A DNA stretch of 64,000 nucleotides from Polychytrium aggregatum (GCF_025602895.1 NW_026516227.1:248001-312000), one strand, 5' to 3'. Counted from the stretch's first letter, positions 12,401-25,191 are shown. Numbers and translations are program-made. Notes: generated by a model from the sequence alone, not told the origin.

Positions 12401-15400
12401 TGTGGTTGGCTGTTTCGAGCTGGCTGTTCTTGTCATTCAACTCGTGCTGGACATTCTTGAGTTGCTCTTCCAGTTGACCCTTGTGGCTGTTGGATCCATC
12501 GAGCCAGGATTGCAGCTCGTTGATCCGATGGTTGGCTGATTCGAGCTGGCTGTTCTTGTCATTCAACTCGTGCTGGACATTCTTGAGTTGCTCTTCCAGT
12601 TGACCCTTGTGGCTGTTGGATCCATCGAGCCAGGATTGCAGCTCGTTGATCCGATGGTTGGCTGTTTCGAGCTGGCTGTTCTTGTCATTCAACTCGTGCT
12701 GGACATTCTTGAGTTGCTCTTCCAGTTGACCCTTGTGGCTGTTGGATCCATCAAGCCAGGATTGCAACTCGTTGATTCTGTGGTTGGCTGTTTCGAGCTG
12801 GCTGTTCTTGTCATTCAACTCGTGCTGGACATTCTTGAGTTGCTCTTCCAGTTGACCCTTGTGGCTGTTGGATCCATCGAGCCAGGATTGCAGCTCGTTG
12901 ATTCTGTGGTTGGCTGTTTCGAGCTGGCTGTTCTTGTCATTCAACTCGTGCTGGACATTCTTGAGTTGTTCTTCCAGTTGACCCTTGTGGCTGTTGGATC
13001 CATCGAGCCAGGATTGCAGCTCGTTGATTCTGTGGTTGGCTGATTCGAGCTGGCCATTCTTATCATTCAACTCGTGCTGGACATTCTTGAGTTGCTCTTC
13101 CAGTTGACCCTTGTGGCTGTTGGATCCATCGAGCCAGGATTGCAGCTCGTTGATCCGATGGTTGGCTGATTCGAGCTGGCTGTTCTTATCATTCAACTCG
13201 TGCTGGACATTCTTGAGTTGCTCTTCCAGTTGACCCTTGTGGCTGTTGGATCCATCGAGCCAGGATTGCAGCTCGTTGATCCGATGGTTGGCTGATTCGA
13301 GCTGGCTGTTCTTGTCATTCAACTCGTGCTGGACATTCTTGAGTTGCTCTTCCAGTTGACCCTTGTGGCTGTTGGATCCATCGAGCCAGGATTGCAGCTC
13401 GTTGATTCTGTGGTTGGCTGATTCGAGCTGGCCATTCTTATCATTCAACTCGTGCTGGACATTCTTGAGTTGCTCTTCCAGTTGACCCTTGTGGCTGTTG
13501 GATCCATCGAGCCAGGATTGCAGCTCGTTGATTCTGTGGTTGGCTGATTCGAGCTGGCTGTTCTTGTCATTCAACTCGTGCTGGACATTCTTGAGTTGCT
13601 CTTCCAGTTGACCCTTGTGGCTGTTGGATCCATCGAGCCAGGATTGCAGCTCGTTGATTCTGTGGTTGGCTGTTTCGAGCTGGCTGTTCTTGTCATTCAA
13701 CTCGTGCTGGACATTCTTGAGTTGCTCTTCCAGTTGACCCTTGTGGCTGTTGGATCCATCAAGCCAGGATTGCAACTCGTTGATCCGATGGTTGGCTGAT
13801 TCGAGCTGGCTGTTCTTATCATTCAACTCGTGCTGGACATTCTTGAGTTGTTCTTCCAGTTGACCCTTGTGGCTGTTGGATCCATCGAGCCAGGATTGCA
13901 ACTCGTTGATCCGATGGTTGGCTGATTCGAGCTGGCTGTTCTTGTCATTCAACTCGTGCTGGACATTCTTGAGTTGCTCTTCCAGTTGACCCTTGTGGCT
14001 GTTGGATCCATCGAGCCAGGATTGCAACTCGTTGATCCGGTGGTTGGCTGATTCGAGCTGGCTGTTCTTGTCATTCAACTCGTGCTGGACATTCTTGAGT
14101 TGCTCTTCCAGTTGACCCTTGTGGCTGTTGGATCCATCAAGCCAGGATTGCAACTCGTTGATCCGGTGGTTGGCTGATTCGAGCTGGCTGTTCTTGTCAT
14201 TCAACTCGTGCTGGACATTCTTGAGTTGCTCTTCCAGTTGACCCTTGTGGCTGTTGGATCCATCAAGCCAGGATTGCAACTCGTTGATCCGGTGGTTGGC
14301 TGATTCGAGCTGGCTGTTCTTATCATTCAACTCGTGCTGGACATTCTTGAGTTGTTCTTCCAGTTGACCCTTGTGGCTGTTGGATCCATCGAGCCAGGAT
14401 TGCAACTCGTTGATCCGATGGTTGGCTGATTCGAGCTGGCTGTTCTTGTCATTCAACTCGTGCTGGACATTCTTGAGTTGCTCTTCCAGTTGACCCTTGT
14501 GGCTGTTGGATCCATCAAGCCAGGATTGCAACTCGTTGATTCTGTGGTTGGCTGATTCGAGCTGGCTGTTCTTGTCATTCAACTCGTGCTGGACATTCTT
14601 GAGTTGCTCTTCCAGTTGACCCTTGTGGCTGTTGGATCCATCAAGCCAGGATTGCAACTCGTTGATTCTGTGGTTGGCTGATTCGAGCTGGCTGTTCTTG
14701 TCATTCAACTCGTGCTGGACATTCTTGAGTTGTTCTTCCAGTTGACCCTTGTGGCTGTTGGATCCATCGAGCCAGGATTGCAGCTCGTTGATTCTGTGGT
14801 TGGCTGTTTCGAGCTGGCTGTTCTTGTCATTCAACTCGTGCTGGACATTCTTGAGTTGCTCTTCCAGTTGACCCTTGTGGCTGTTGGATCCATCAAGCCA
14901 GGATTGCAACTCGTTGATCCGATGGTTGGCTGATTCGAGCTGGCTGTTCTTATCATTCAACTCGTGCTGGACATTCTTGAGTTGTTCTTCCAGTTGACCC
15001 TTGTGGCTGTTGGATCCATCGAGCCAGGATTGCAGCTCGTTGATCCGATGGTTGGCTGTTTCGAGCTGGCTGTTCTTGTCATTCAACTCGTGCTGGACAT
15101 TCTTGAGTTGCTCTTCCAGTTGACCCTTGTGGCTGTTGGATCCATCAAGCCAGGATTGCAACTCGTTGATTCTGTGGTTGGCTGTTTCGAGCTGGCTGTT
15201 CTTGTCATTCAACTCGTGCTGGACATTCTTGAGTTGCTCTTCCAGTTGACCCTTGTGGCTGTTGGATCCATCGAGCCAGGATTGCAGCTCGTTGATTCTG
15301 TGGTTGGCTGTTTCGAGCTGGCTGTTCTTGTCATTCAACTCGTGCTGGACATTCTTGAGTTGTTCTTCCAGTTGACCCTTGTGGCTGTTGGATCCATCGA

Positions 15401-18400
15401 GCCAGGATTGCAGCTCGTTGATCCGGTGGTTGGCTGCCTCGAGCTGGCTGTTCTTATCATTCAACTCGTGCTGGACATTCTTGAGTTGTTCTTCCAGTTG
15501 ACCCTTGTGGCTGTTGGATCCATCGAGCCAGGATTGCAGCTCGTTGATTCTGTGGTTGGCTGATTCGAGCTGGCCATTCTTATCATTCAACTCGTGCTGG
15601 ACATTCTTGAGTTGCTCTTCCAGTTGACCCTTGTGGCTGTTGGATCCATCGAGCCAGGATTGCAGCTCGTTGATTCTGTGGTTGGCTGTTTCGAGCTGGC
15701 TGTTCTTGTCATTCAACTCGTGCTGGACATTCTTGAGTTGCTCTTCCAGTTGACCCTTGTGGCTGTTGGATCCATCGAGCCAGGATTGCAGCTCGTTGAT
15801 CCGATGGTTGGCTGATTCGAGCTGGCTGTTCTTGTCATTCAACTCGTGCTGGACATTCTTGAGTTGCTCTTCCAGTTGACCCTTGTGGCTGTTGGATCCA
15901 TCGAGCCAGGATTGCAGCTCGTTGATCCGATGGTTGGCTGTTTCGAGCTGGCTGTTCTTGTCATTCAACTCGTGCTGGACATTCTTGAGTTGCTCTTCCA
16001 GTTGACCCTTGTGGCTGTTGGATCCATCGAGCCAGGATTGCAGCTCGTTGATCCGATGGTTGGCTGATTCGAGCTGGCTGTTCTTATCATTCAACTCGTG
16101 CTGGACATTCTTGAGTTGCTCTTCCAGTTGACCCTTGTGGCTGTTGGATCCATCGAGCCAGGATTGCAGCTCGTTGATTCTGTGGTTGGCTGATTCGAGC
16201 TGGCCATTCTTATCATTCAACTCGTGCTGGACATTCTTGAGTTGCTCTTCCAGTTGACCCTTGTGGCTGTTGGATCCATCGAGCCAGGATTGCAGCTCGT
16301 TGATCCGATGGTTGGCTGATTCGAGCTGGCTGTTCTTATCATTCAACTCGTGCTGGACATTCTTGAGTTGCTCTTCCAGTTGACCCTTGTGGCTGTTGGA
16401 TCCATCAAGCCAGGATTGCAACTCGTTGATCCGGTGGTTGGCTGATTCGAGCTGGCTGTTCTTATCATTCAACTCGTGCTGGACATTCTTGAGTTGCTCT
16501 TCCAGTTGACCCTTGTGGCTGTTGGATCCATCGAGCCAGGATTGCAGCTCGTTGATTCTGTGGTTGGCTGTTTCGAGCTGGCTGTTCTTGTCATTCAACT
16601 CGTGCTGGACATTCTTGAGTTGCTCTTCCAGTTGACCCTTGTGGCTGTTGGATCCATCGAGCCAGGATTGCAGCTCGTTGATCCGGTGGTTGGCTGATTC
16701 GAGCTGGCTGTTCTTGTCATTCAACTCGTGCTGGACATTCTTGAGTTGCTCTTCCAGTTGACCCTTGTGGCTGTTGGATCCATCAAGCCAGGATTGCAAC
16801 TCGTTGATCCGGTGGTTGGCTGATTCGAGCTGGCTGTTCTTATCATTCAACTCGTGCTGGACATTCTTGAGTTGTTCTTCCAGTTGACCCTTGTGGCTGT
16901 TGGATCCATCGAGCCAGGATTGCAACTCGTTGATCCGATGGTTGGCTGATTCGAGCTGGCTGTTCTTGTCATTCAACTCGTGCTGGACATTCTTGAGTTG
17001 CTCTTCCAGTTGACCCTTGTGGCTGTTGGATCCATCAAGCCAGGATTGCAACTCGTTGATTCTGTGGTTGGCTGATTCGAGCTGGCTGTTCTTGTCATTC
17101 AACTCGTGCTGGACATTCTTGAGTTGTTCTTCCAGTTGACCCTTGTGGCTGTTGGATCCATCGAGCCAGGATTGCAGCTCGTTGATCCGATGGTTGGCTG
17201 ATTCGAGCTGGCTGTTCTTGTCATTCAACTCGTGCTGGACATTCTTGAGTTGCTCTTCCAGTTGACCCTTGTGGCTGTTGGATCCATCGAGCCAGGATTG
17301 CAGCTCGTTGATCCGATGGTTGGCTGATTCGAGCTGGCTGTTCTTGTCATTCAACTCGTGCTGGACATTCTTGAGTTGCTCTTCCAGTTGACCCTTGTGG
17401 CTGTTGGATCCATCAAGCCAGGATTGCAACTCGTTGATCCGGTGGTTGGCTGATTCGAGCTGGCTGTTCTTATCATTCAACTCGTGCTGGACATTCTTGA
17501 GTTGTTCTTCCAGTTGACCCTTGTGGCTGTTGGATCCATCGAGCCAGGATTGCAACTCGTTGATCCGATGGTTGGCTGATTCGAGCTGGCTGTTCTTGTC
17601 ATTCAACTCGTGCTGGACATTCTTGAGTTGCTCTTCCAGTTGACCCTTGTGGCTGTTGGATCCATCAAGCCAGGATTGCAACTCGTTGATTCTGTGGTTG
17701 GCTGATTCGAGCTGGCTGTTCTTGTCATTCAACTCGTGCTGGACATTCTTGAGTTGTTCTTCCAGTTGACCCTTGTGGCTGTTGGATCCATCGAGCCAGG
17801 ATTGCAGCTCGTTGATCCGATGGTTGGCTGATTCGAGCTGGCTGTTCTTGTCATTCAACTCGTGCTGGACATTCTTGAGTTGCTCTTCCAGTTGACCCTT
17901 GTGGCTGTTGGATCCATCGAGCCAGGATTGCAGCTCGTTGATCCGATGGTTGGCTGATTCGAGCTGGCTGTTCTTGTCATTCAACTCGTGCTGGACATTC
18001 TTGAGTTGCTCTTCCAGTTGACCCTTGTGGCTGTTGGATCCATCAAGCCAGGATTGCAACTCGTTGATCCGGTGGTTGGCTGATTCGAGCTGGCTGTTCT
18101 TATCATTCAACTCGTGCTGGACATTCTTGAGTTGTTCTTCCAGTTGACCCTTGTGGCTGTTGGATCCATCGAGCCAGGATTGCAACTCGTTGATCCGATG
18201 GTTGGCTGATTCGAGCTGGCTGTTCTTGTCATTCAACTCGTGCTGGACATTCTTGAGTTGCTCTTCCAGTTGACCCTTGTGGCTGTTGGATCCATCGAGC
18301 CAGGATTGCAACTCGTTGATCCGGTGGTTGGCTGATTCGAGCTGGCTGTTCTTGTCATTCAACTCGTGCTGGACATTCTTGAGTTGCTCTTCCAGTTGAC

Positions 18401-21400
18401 CCTTGTGGCTGTTGGATCCATCAAGCCAGGATTGCAACTCGTTGATCCGGTGGTTGGCTGATTCGAGCTGGCTGTTCTTATCATTCAACTCGTGCTGGAC
18501 ATTCTTGAGTTGCTCTTCCAGTTGACCCTTGTGGCTGTTGGATCCATCAAGCCAGGATTGCAGCTCGTTGATCCGATGGTTGGCTGATTCGAGCTGGCTG
18601 TTCTTGTCATTCAACTCGTGCTGGACATTCTTGAGTTGCTCTTCCAGTTGACCCTTGTGGCTGTTGGATCCATCGAGCCAGGATTGCAGCTCGTTGATCC
18701 GATGGTTGGCTGTTTCGAGCTGGCTGTTCTTGTCATTCAACTCGTGCTGGACATTCTTGAGTTGCTCTTCCAGTTGACCCTTGTGGCTGTTGGATCCATC
18801 AAGCCAGGATTGCAACTCGTTGATTCTGTGGTTGGCTGTTTCGAGCTGGCTGTTCTTGTCATTCAACTCGTGCTGGACATTCTTGAGTTGCTCTTCCAGT
18901 TGACCCTTGTGGCTGTTGGATCCATCAAGCCAGGATTGCAACTCGTTGATTCTGTGGTTGGCTGATTCGAGCTGGCTGTTCTTGTCATTCAACTCGTGCT
19001 GGACATTCTTGAGTTGTTCTTCCAGTTGACCCTTGTGGCTGTTGGATCCATCAAGCCAGGATTGCAGCTCGTTGATCCGATGGTTGGCTGTTTCGAGCTG
19101 GCTGTTCTTGTCATTCAACTCGTGCTGGACATTCTTGAGTTGCTCTTCCAGTTGACCCTTGTGGCTGTTGGATCCATCGAGCCAGGATTGCAGCTCGTTG
19201 ATCCGATGGTTGGCTGATTCGAGCTGGCTGTTCTTATCATTCAACTCGTGCTGGACATTCTTGAGTTGCTCTTCCAGTTGACCCTTGTGGCTGTTGGATC
19301 CATCGAGCCAGGATTGCAGCTCGTTGATTCTGTGGTTGGCTGATTCGAGCTGGCCATTCTTATCATTCAACTCGTGCTGGACATTCTTGAGTTGCTCTTC
19401 CAGTTGACCCTTGTGGCTGTTGGATCCATCGAGCCAGGATTGCAGCTCGTTGATCCGATGGTTGGCTGATTCGAGCTGGCTGTTCTTATCATTCAACTCG
19501 TGCTGGACATTCTTGAGTTGCTCTTCCAGTTGACCCTTGTGGCTGTTGGATCCATCAAGCCAGGATTGCAACTCGTTGATCCGGTGGTTGGCTGATTCGA
19601 GCTGGCTGTTCTTATCATTCAACTCGTGCTGGACATTCTTGAGTTGCTCTTCCAGTTGACCCTTGTGGCTGTTGGATCCATCGAGCCAGGATTGCAGCTC
19701 GTTGATTCTGTGGTTGGCTGTTTCGAGCTGGCTGTTCTTGTCATTCAACTCGTGCTGGACATTCTTGAGTTGCTCTTCCAGTTGACCCTTGTGGCTGTTG
19801 GATCCATCGAGCCAGGATTGCAGCTCGTTGATCCGGTGGTTGGCTGATTCGAGCTGGCTGTTCTTGTCATTCAACTCGTGCTGGACATTCTTGAGTTGCT
19901 CTTCCAGTTGACCCTTGTGGCTGTTGGATCCATCAAGCCAGGATTGCAACTCGTTGATCCGGTGGTTGGCTGATTCGAGCTGGCTGTTCTTATCATTCAA
20001 CTCGTGCTGGACATTCTTGAGTTGTTCTTCCAGTTGACCCTTGTGGCTGTTGGATCCATCGAGCCAGGATTGCAACTCGTTGATCCGATGGTTGGCTGAT
20101 TCGAGCTGGCTGTTCTTGTCATTCAACTCGTGCTGGACATTCTTGAGTTGCTCTTCCAGTTGACCCTTGTGGCTGTTGGATCCATCAAGCCAGGATTGCA
20201 ACTCGTTGATTCTGTGGTTGGCTGATTCGAGCTGGCTGTTCTTGTCATTCAACTCGTGCTGGACATTCTTGAGTTGTTCTTCCAGTTGACCCTTGTGGCT
20301 GTTGGATCCATCGAGCCAGGATTGCAGCTCGTTGATCCGATGGTTGGCTGATTCGAGCTGGCTGTTCTTGTCATTCAACTCGTGCTGGACATTCTTGAGT
20401 TGCTCTTCCAGTTGACCCTTGTGGCTGTTGGATCCATCGAGCCAGGATTGCAGCTCGTTGATCCGATGGTTGGCTGATTCGAGCTGGCTGTTCTTGTCAT
20501 TCAACTCGTGCTGGACATTCTTGAGTTGCTCTTCCAGTTGACCCTTGTGGCTGTTGGATCCATCAAGCCAGGATTGCAACTCGTTGATCCGGTGGTTGGC
20601 TGATTCGAGCTGGCTGTTCTTATCATTCAACTCGTGCTGGACATTCTTGAGTTGTTCTTCCAGTTGACCCTTGTGGCTGTTGGATCCATCGAGCCAGGAT
20701 TGCAACTCGTTGATCCGATGGTTGGCTGATTCGAGCTGGCTGTTCTTGTCATTCAACTCGTGCTGGACATTCTTGAGTTGCTCTTCCAGTTGACCCTTGT
20801 GGCTGTTGGATCCATCAAGCCAGGATTGCAACTCGTTGATTCTGTGGTTGGCTGATTCGAGCTGGCTGTTCTTGTCATTCAACTCGTGCTGGACATTCTT
20901 GAGTTGTTCTTCCAGTTGACCCTTGTGGCTGTTGGATCCATCGAGCCAGGATTGCAGCTCGTTGATCCGATGGTTGGCTGATTCGAGCTGGCTGTTCTTG
21001 TCATTCAACTCGTGCTGGACATTCTTGAGTTGCTCTTCCAGTTGACCCTTGTGGCTGTTGGATCCATCGAGCCAGGATTGCAGCTCGTTGATCCGATGGT
21101 TGGCTGATTCGAGCTGGCTGTTCTTGTCATTCAACTCGTGCTGGACATTCTTGAGTTGCTCTTCCAGTTGACCCTTGTGGCTGTTGGATCCATCAAGCCA
21201 GGATTGCAACTCGTTGATTCTGTGGTTGGCTGATTCGAGCTGGCTGTTCTTGTCATTCAACTCGTGCTGGACATTCTTGAGTTGCTCTTCCAGTTGACCC
21301 TTGTGGCTGTTGGATCCATCGAGCCAGGATTGCAGCTCGTTGATCCGATGGTTGGCTGATTCGAGCTGGCTGTTCTTGTCATTCAACTCGTGCTGGACAT

Positions 21401-24353
21401 TCTTGAGTTGCTCTTCCAGTTGACCCTTGTGGCTGTTGGATCCATCAAGCCAGGATTGCAACTCGTTGATTCTGTGGTTGGCTGATTCGAGCTGGCTGTT
21501 CTTGTCATTCAACTCGTGCTGGACATTCTTGAGTTGTTCTTCCAGTTGACCCTTGTGGCTGTTGGATCCATCGAGCCAGGATTGCAGCTCGTTGATTCTG
21601 TGGTTGGCTTCCTCCAGCGTTTTTTTCCATTGCGCCTCCGATGTTTTCAGTTCCCTGAGCTCCTCCTTCATCTCCTCTATATGTCTCCTCAATTGAGGAT
21701 CACTCCCGTTCTCACCTCGTGTTGCGTCATTCGCGATGGCTCCCTCTTGATTCCGTCCGCCGTCGCTTTCCCCCTTGTCGTCCCCATTTCCTTTGTCGCT
21801 GGAATTTATACCTCCATCTCCCTCTAATTCATCCCTCTCACATTCGTATCCACTTATCTTGATCTCCATTGGAGCCTCTGTCGCTTGATCGCCGCCTTCA
21901 TCTTCCTCACTGTGCTTCAGTTTGAGTGTATCGATTATCAGAGAGCTTTCTGCGAGTTCTCGCTTTAGCGATAGCGCCTCGATTCTCTGTAGCCGCAGCT
22001 GCGTTTCAAGGTCCTTCGTTCGCTTCTCTGCAATATTTCGAAGTCGTTTGCTCTCCATCATTTCACTTTTCAATGAGCGTATTAGCTCGCTCACATCTTC
22101 ATCTGGCGGTCCGGTATTCTCGATTGTTGATTTGGCCTCACTTCCCTGGGTTTCGTGGATCAACGCGCTGTCTTTTCTTGGATCGGTTTCAGGCAAGGTC
22201 CCATCATTTTCACATACGGCATTGGAAGATTGCTTTGTCGGCGTTCCTCCTCGGGAGCCCGTTCCTCTCCGGACCTTGAGTCAATCATGGACATTATCAG
22301 TGTTACATAAGGTATACATCAGCTGACGAAAATGCGGTGTCTGGCTTACCAAGCCCCGGACTCGTTCGGATAGACTTGGTCGATGACTGAGACCTCCGGC
22401 CTGGGACTCGCGGGAGAGATGAAACTATCGTTGTTTACTGTTAGTTCAATGCATGAGCTTCATATCGTTCCTTCCTCTGCCTTGGGCCATTCTTCTTTAC
22501 CTCTGTGGATGCGTCCACCCATACATCCGCCGAGCCTTCAACCTCGCTTTGGCTGCAAGCCGAGAGTACGCTTGTGCGTCTGCTGTGTCGATCATCGTTT
22601 GCCATTGAATCCCTTGCTGTGACATCATCGAGGGCGTCCTCGCACTCGCCTTCGACCACGAGTAGCTCATTCCAAGGCTCACGGGATAATACGCTTGCGT
22701 TTTTGAGATAGTCAACCGGCCGCTTGCCTTCCTTGTCTTGTATGGAGATATCTGCCCCAAATGAAACTAGGATCCGAGCAATGTCGAGACTTGCTTCGGC
22801 CGCAGCTAGATGCAAGGCCGTCCTGATGCGGTGTGCATTCTGTCGGTGAGTTCCTGGGTCGAAGACGCGCAGACCCACATATCGAATCACGGGCGCTGCA
22901 CAACCGGTGTGATAGAATCTCCCCTCTGCGTGCGCACTTACTGGCCCTCGTAATTTCGCTTATTGCAGGTCTTGAGTCTGCTGCACAGATATCCCACAAG
23001 CCCAGGCATTTGCAGACGGGTCGCGTGGTGGAGCAGGGTAAAGCCGGTCTGCCAAAACCAGGGCATCATGGGTCTCAGATACGACGAGCTCGGCTGGTTA
23101 TCGCACAGCAGCTTGACATCATCCACTTGTTTGTTCGTGGGAATCCTACCTTGTCGATAACGGTAATCGAGGCTTGGTGTTCAACGAGATACTTGAACAG
23201 CTCCTCTTGCCCGCCCAGCAATGCGTAGTGGAGAGCGCTGCATCCATAAACATCAATCAAATCCACGTCGGCAGAGTTGTTGACAAGCAGCTCTGTAATT
23301 GCTCTGTTTCCGTTGATACATGCCTGTGGGAAAGCGTGGTGAGTTTCAAGTTCTGAGACCCCTGTGTCATCTATGCCATTCACATTTCGTCGCATAGCAA
23401 GATCAAATACCATACTGGATTGCCACGCAATACCCTATTCCCGCTGCACAATGCCGACAAACACGGGCCCGGCAGCCGACGAGCGAGTATGCGAGACGCG
23501 GAGACAAGTGGAAACCAGGCTGCAGACTCACCTGTATCAGCGGAGTGCGTCCTTCGGCGTCCCGGGCATCTGGATTGACCTTCTTCAGATAGAGCTCGCG
23601 CTTGTTTGCCGGGGTATATTCGAGCAGGAACTTTGCAATGTCCAGGAGGTCTTTCTGGACGGCAATGTGCAGAGCAGTGAAGCGATGGAAGGTGTCGACT
23701 TTGTTGATATCGCGTGAGCGCTGTAGAAGCAGCTTCTTGCATCGCTCGATGTTGTTCTCGTACACGGCCTTTTGCAGCGAGTTGAGTTTCTTTGGGGTAA
23801 TTGGCGAGGGTGTCTTGAGGGTATCCTTGGTGAAGGCCAGGAAGTCGGCGGCAACAGAGGTGTCGATGGCGAGCCCGGATTTGCGCATGCGCTGCGTCCC
23901 AGACGACGGACCAACCTCGGGGAAGGATGTCACGGACGACGAGCGAGATGACCGGAAGATCGAGAATGAGCCAAAGCGGCTGGCGGCCCGCGAGCCACCT
24001 CCCTGCACCGAGCCAGCCGTCACAAAGTCGTCGACAGAGCCGTTGACGCTGCCCTCGGCCAGCTTGCTTCGAGACGCCGAGAGCGCACTGCCGGCCTGGA
24101 GTTCATGCGTGCTGCCCAGGCCCTCTCGCATGCTTCGGGCGTGAGCAAAAGTAGTGGTTGCGCTGGTAGCCGTGAGAATATCGGGCGGCTGTTTTGCGTG
24201 CTGGTGAGACGGCCGAAGAATAATGCGAAAAGGCTGGTGCTGCAAACCTGGCCCCCACGCCACCGGAGCAAATCGACCGGAAGCGCCATTGCTGTCCTCG
24301 CTGCATTCCCACGGAATCAGTTCGTGCTCGGAAGTGACGCAGAGTGCCTCCAT
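9411..24353 (-). CDS. Giant ankyrin-repeat/coiled-coil protein with 91-copy 42-residue tandem repeat (predicted 4,787 aa, 6 exons)
   Basis: Exon model read from the minus strand: 24353-23532, 23323-23150, 23048-22942, 22822-22501, 22424-22350, 22274-9411. Every junction keeps frame, and the total of 14,364 nt is divisible by three. Exons 1-4 encode a Ser-rich N terminus, then ankyrin repeats (SLQKAVYENNIERCKKLL; TALHIAVQKDLLDIAKFLL; TPLIQ joined to ACINGNRAITELLV; CSALHYALLGGQEELFKYL; TGFTLLHHATRLQMPGLVGY; TALHLAAAEASLDIARILV). Exon 6 encodes heptad-rich sequence, then residues about 723-4567 as near-identical 42-residue units, and a non-repetitive coiled-coil C terminus ending LSLFRSA. The start ATG at 24353 is the first in the ankyrin frame. 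Ankyrin domains bind proteins and long coiled coils tether or scaffold; the cellular role is unknown. Alternative: two separate genes, the ankyrin frame ending at 22441 and the coiled-coil gene starting nearby. I prefer one gene because both joining introns (76 and 75 nt) have good donors and are phase 0. Confidence 0.75.
10074..21608 (-). repeat. Minisatellite array: 126-bp coding unit, 91 full copies plus a partial copy
   Basis: The codon for residue 1 of the unit (A-N-H-R-I-N-E-L) falls at 21608 in the first copy and at 10142 in the last. The difference, 11,466 bp, is exactly 91 x 126. The 92nd copy diverges after 23 residues. Units are almost identical in DNA. The few variable sites recur in many copies: H3 CAC/CAT, R4 CGG/AGA, L8 CTG/TTG, L12 CTC/CTT, E24 GAG/GAA, D35 GAC/GAT (all silent), plus S/G at 38 and S/T/A at 42. 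A GGATCC hexamer occurs in each unit. The whole array keeps one open frame. Confidence 0.97.
15930..18060 (-). repeat. Higher-order block, matched by a copy 3,150 bp (25 units) to the right at about 19,080-21,210
   Basis: Comparing the array with itself at an offset of 3,150 bp, the pattern of variant bases agrees line by line between about 15.93-18.06 kb and 19.08-21.21 kb, and fails outside (for example at 15,862 and 18,069). Inside the block a 5-unit (630 bp) sub-period is visible, for example the CATCAAGCC variant at about 16,781, 17,411 and 18,041. The block boundaries are read by eye and approximate. Confidence 0.75.
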
Positions 24354-25191
24354 AGAGACAATCAGTCAAGAATGATGCCAATCTTGCCAATCATGACTGC
24401 TGCAGTGCCAAAACAATGCTACAGCCAATATGCTGTTTGGCGGTGCCAGTGCAGATCAAGTCAGTGTTTTGGGTTGCGAGACATGTAGTCAACGCCATCC
24501 AAACCGGGACATACGGGTAATGATTTGTTGTCTCCAAGCATCACACGCTGGTCGTGGCCGTCTGGGAAAGCCTGCCTCCATCATCAGTGTGTCCAAGAGC
24601 AACACAATCACAGTCTACAGGGCAATTGCGAAAATCAGAGGGCGATTGTGGAGACGAGAGGATGACCCACGGCCTTCGCTCGCACGTTGCCAAAGTGATC
24701 AGCTCTGATCCCTGGTAAACTACATGTTCGATTAATGGGAGGATGCCTCGCTTTTTTTCTGAATACGTTGAATGGACTATGGAAAGCAGTGGACGCAGAG
24801 ACCCATCGGCTTTGACATCACATCGTGCTTGGCCAGCGTTCGGGCTATGGTTTCAGTCTCTCCCACCGCCACGTTGATTCGAGCAGCGATTTCGAATCGT
24901 TCCAGAGCATTCCGAGCCATTCCGAGCCATTCCGAGACGGCACAGGCGCACAGCGAGAGCGATGCTCTCTACCCTATGTGACGCTGTGCAACAAGTGCCG
25001 ACCAGAGAGACATCTAAGGCATGTCCTAGTTCGGCTCAAGGTGAGATGTGGTCCGGCGCTGACACAACTACCCGCTGCGCTGGACTGGAAAAAGTCACTG
25101 TGCTGTAGATTGAGACTGATATACATGCAGACGTAGCTGCTTGGGTGCGGAAGGAGGGGATCTGCCACATTGACGACGAGTCGGAGGTGGT
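24354..25191. other. Intergenic spacer; putative promoter of the giant gene
   Basis: About 840 bases with no supported gene. It should contain the upstream region of the giant gene (which reads leftward from 24353) and the 3' end of CIA2. A short direct repeat (CATTCCGAGC, three copies) lies at about 24,905-24,940. Confidence 0.5.

Noticed and set aside
11058-19847. Many plus-strand open frames of 73-199 codons within the array, reading hydrophobic repeats (VLDILELLFQLTLVAVG)
   Set aside because: They are the antisense of the 126-bp repeat. They stay open only across units where residue 42 is Thr or Ala, because the common Ser codon gives TGA on the other strand. No independent gene evidence.
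10074-21608. Possible CRISPR-like or satellite/centromeric array because of the regular period
   Set aside because: There are no unique spacers, the period is a multiple of three, the minus frame is fully open and variation is mainly silent, so it is coding sequence.
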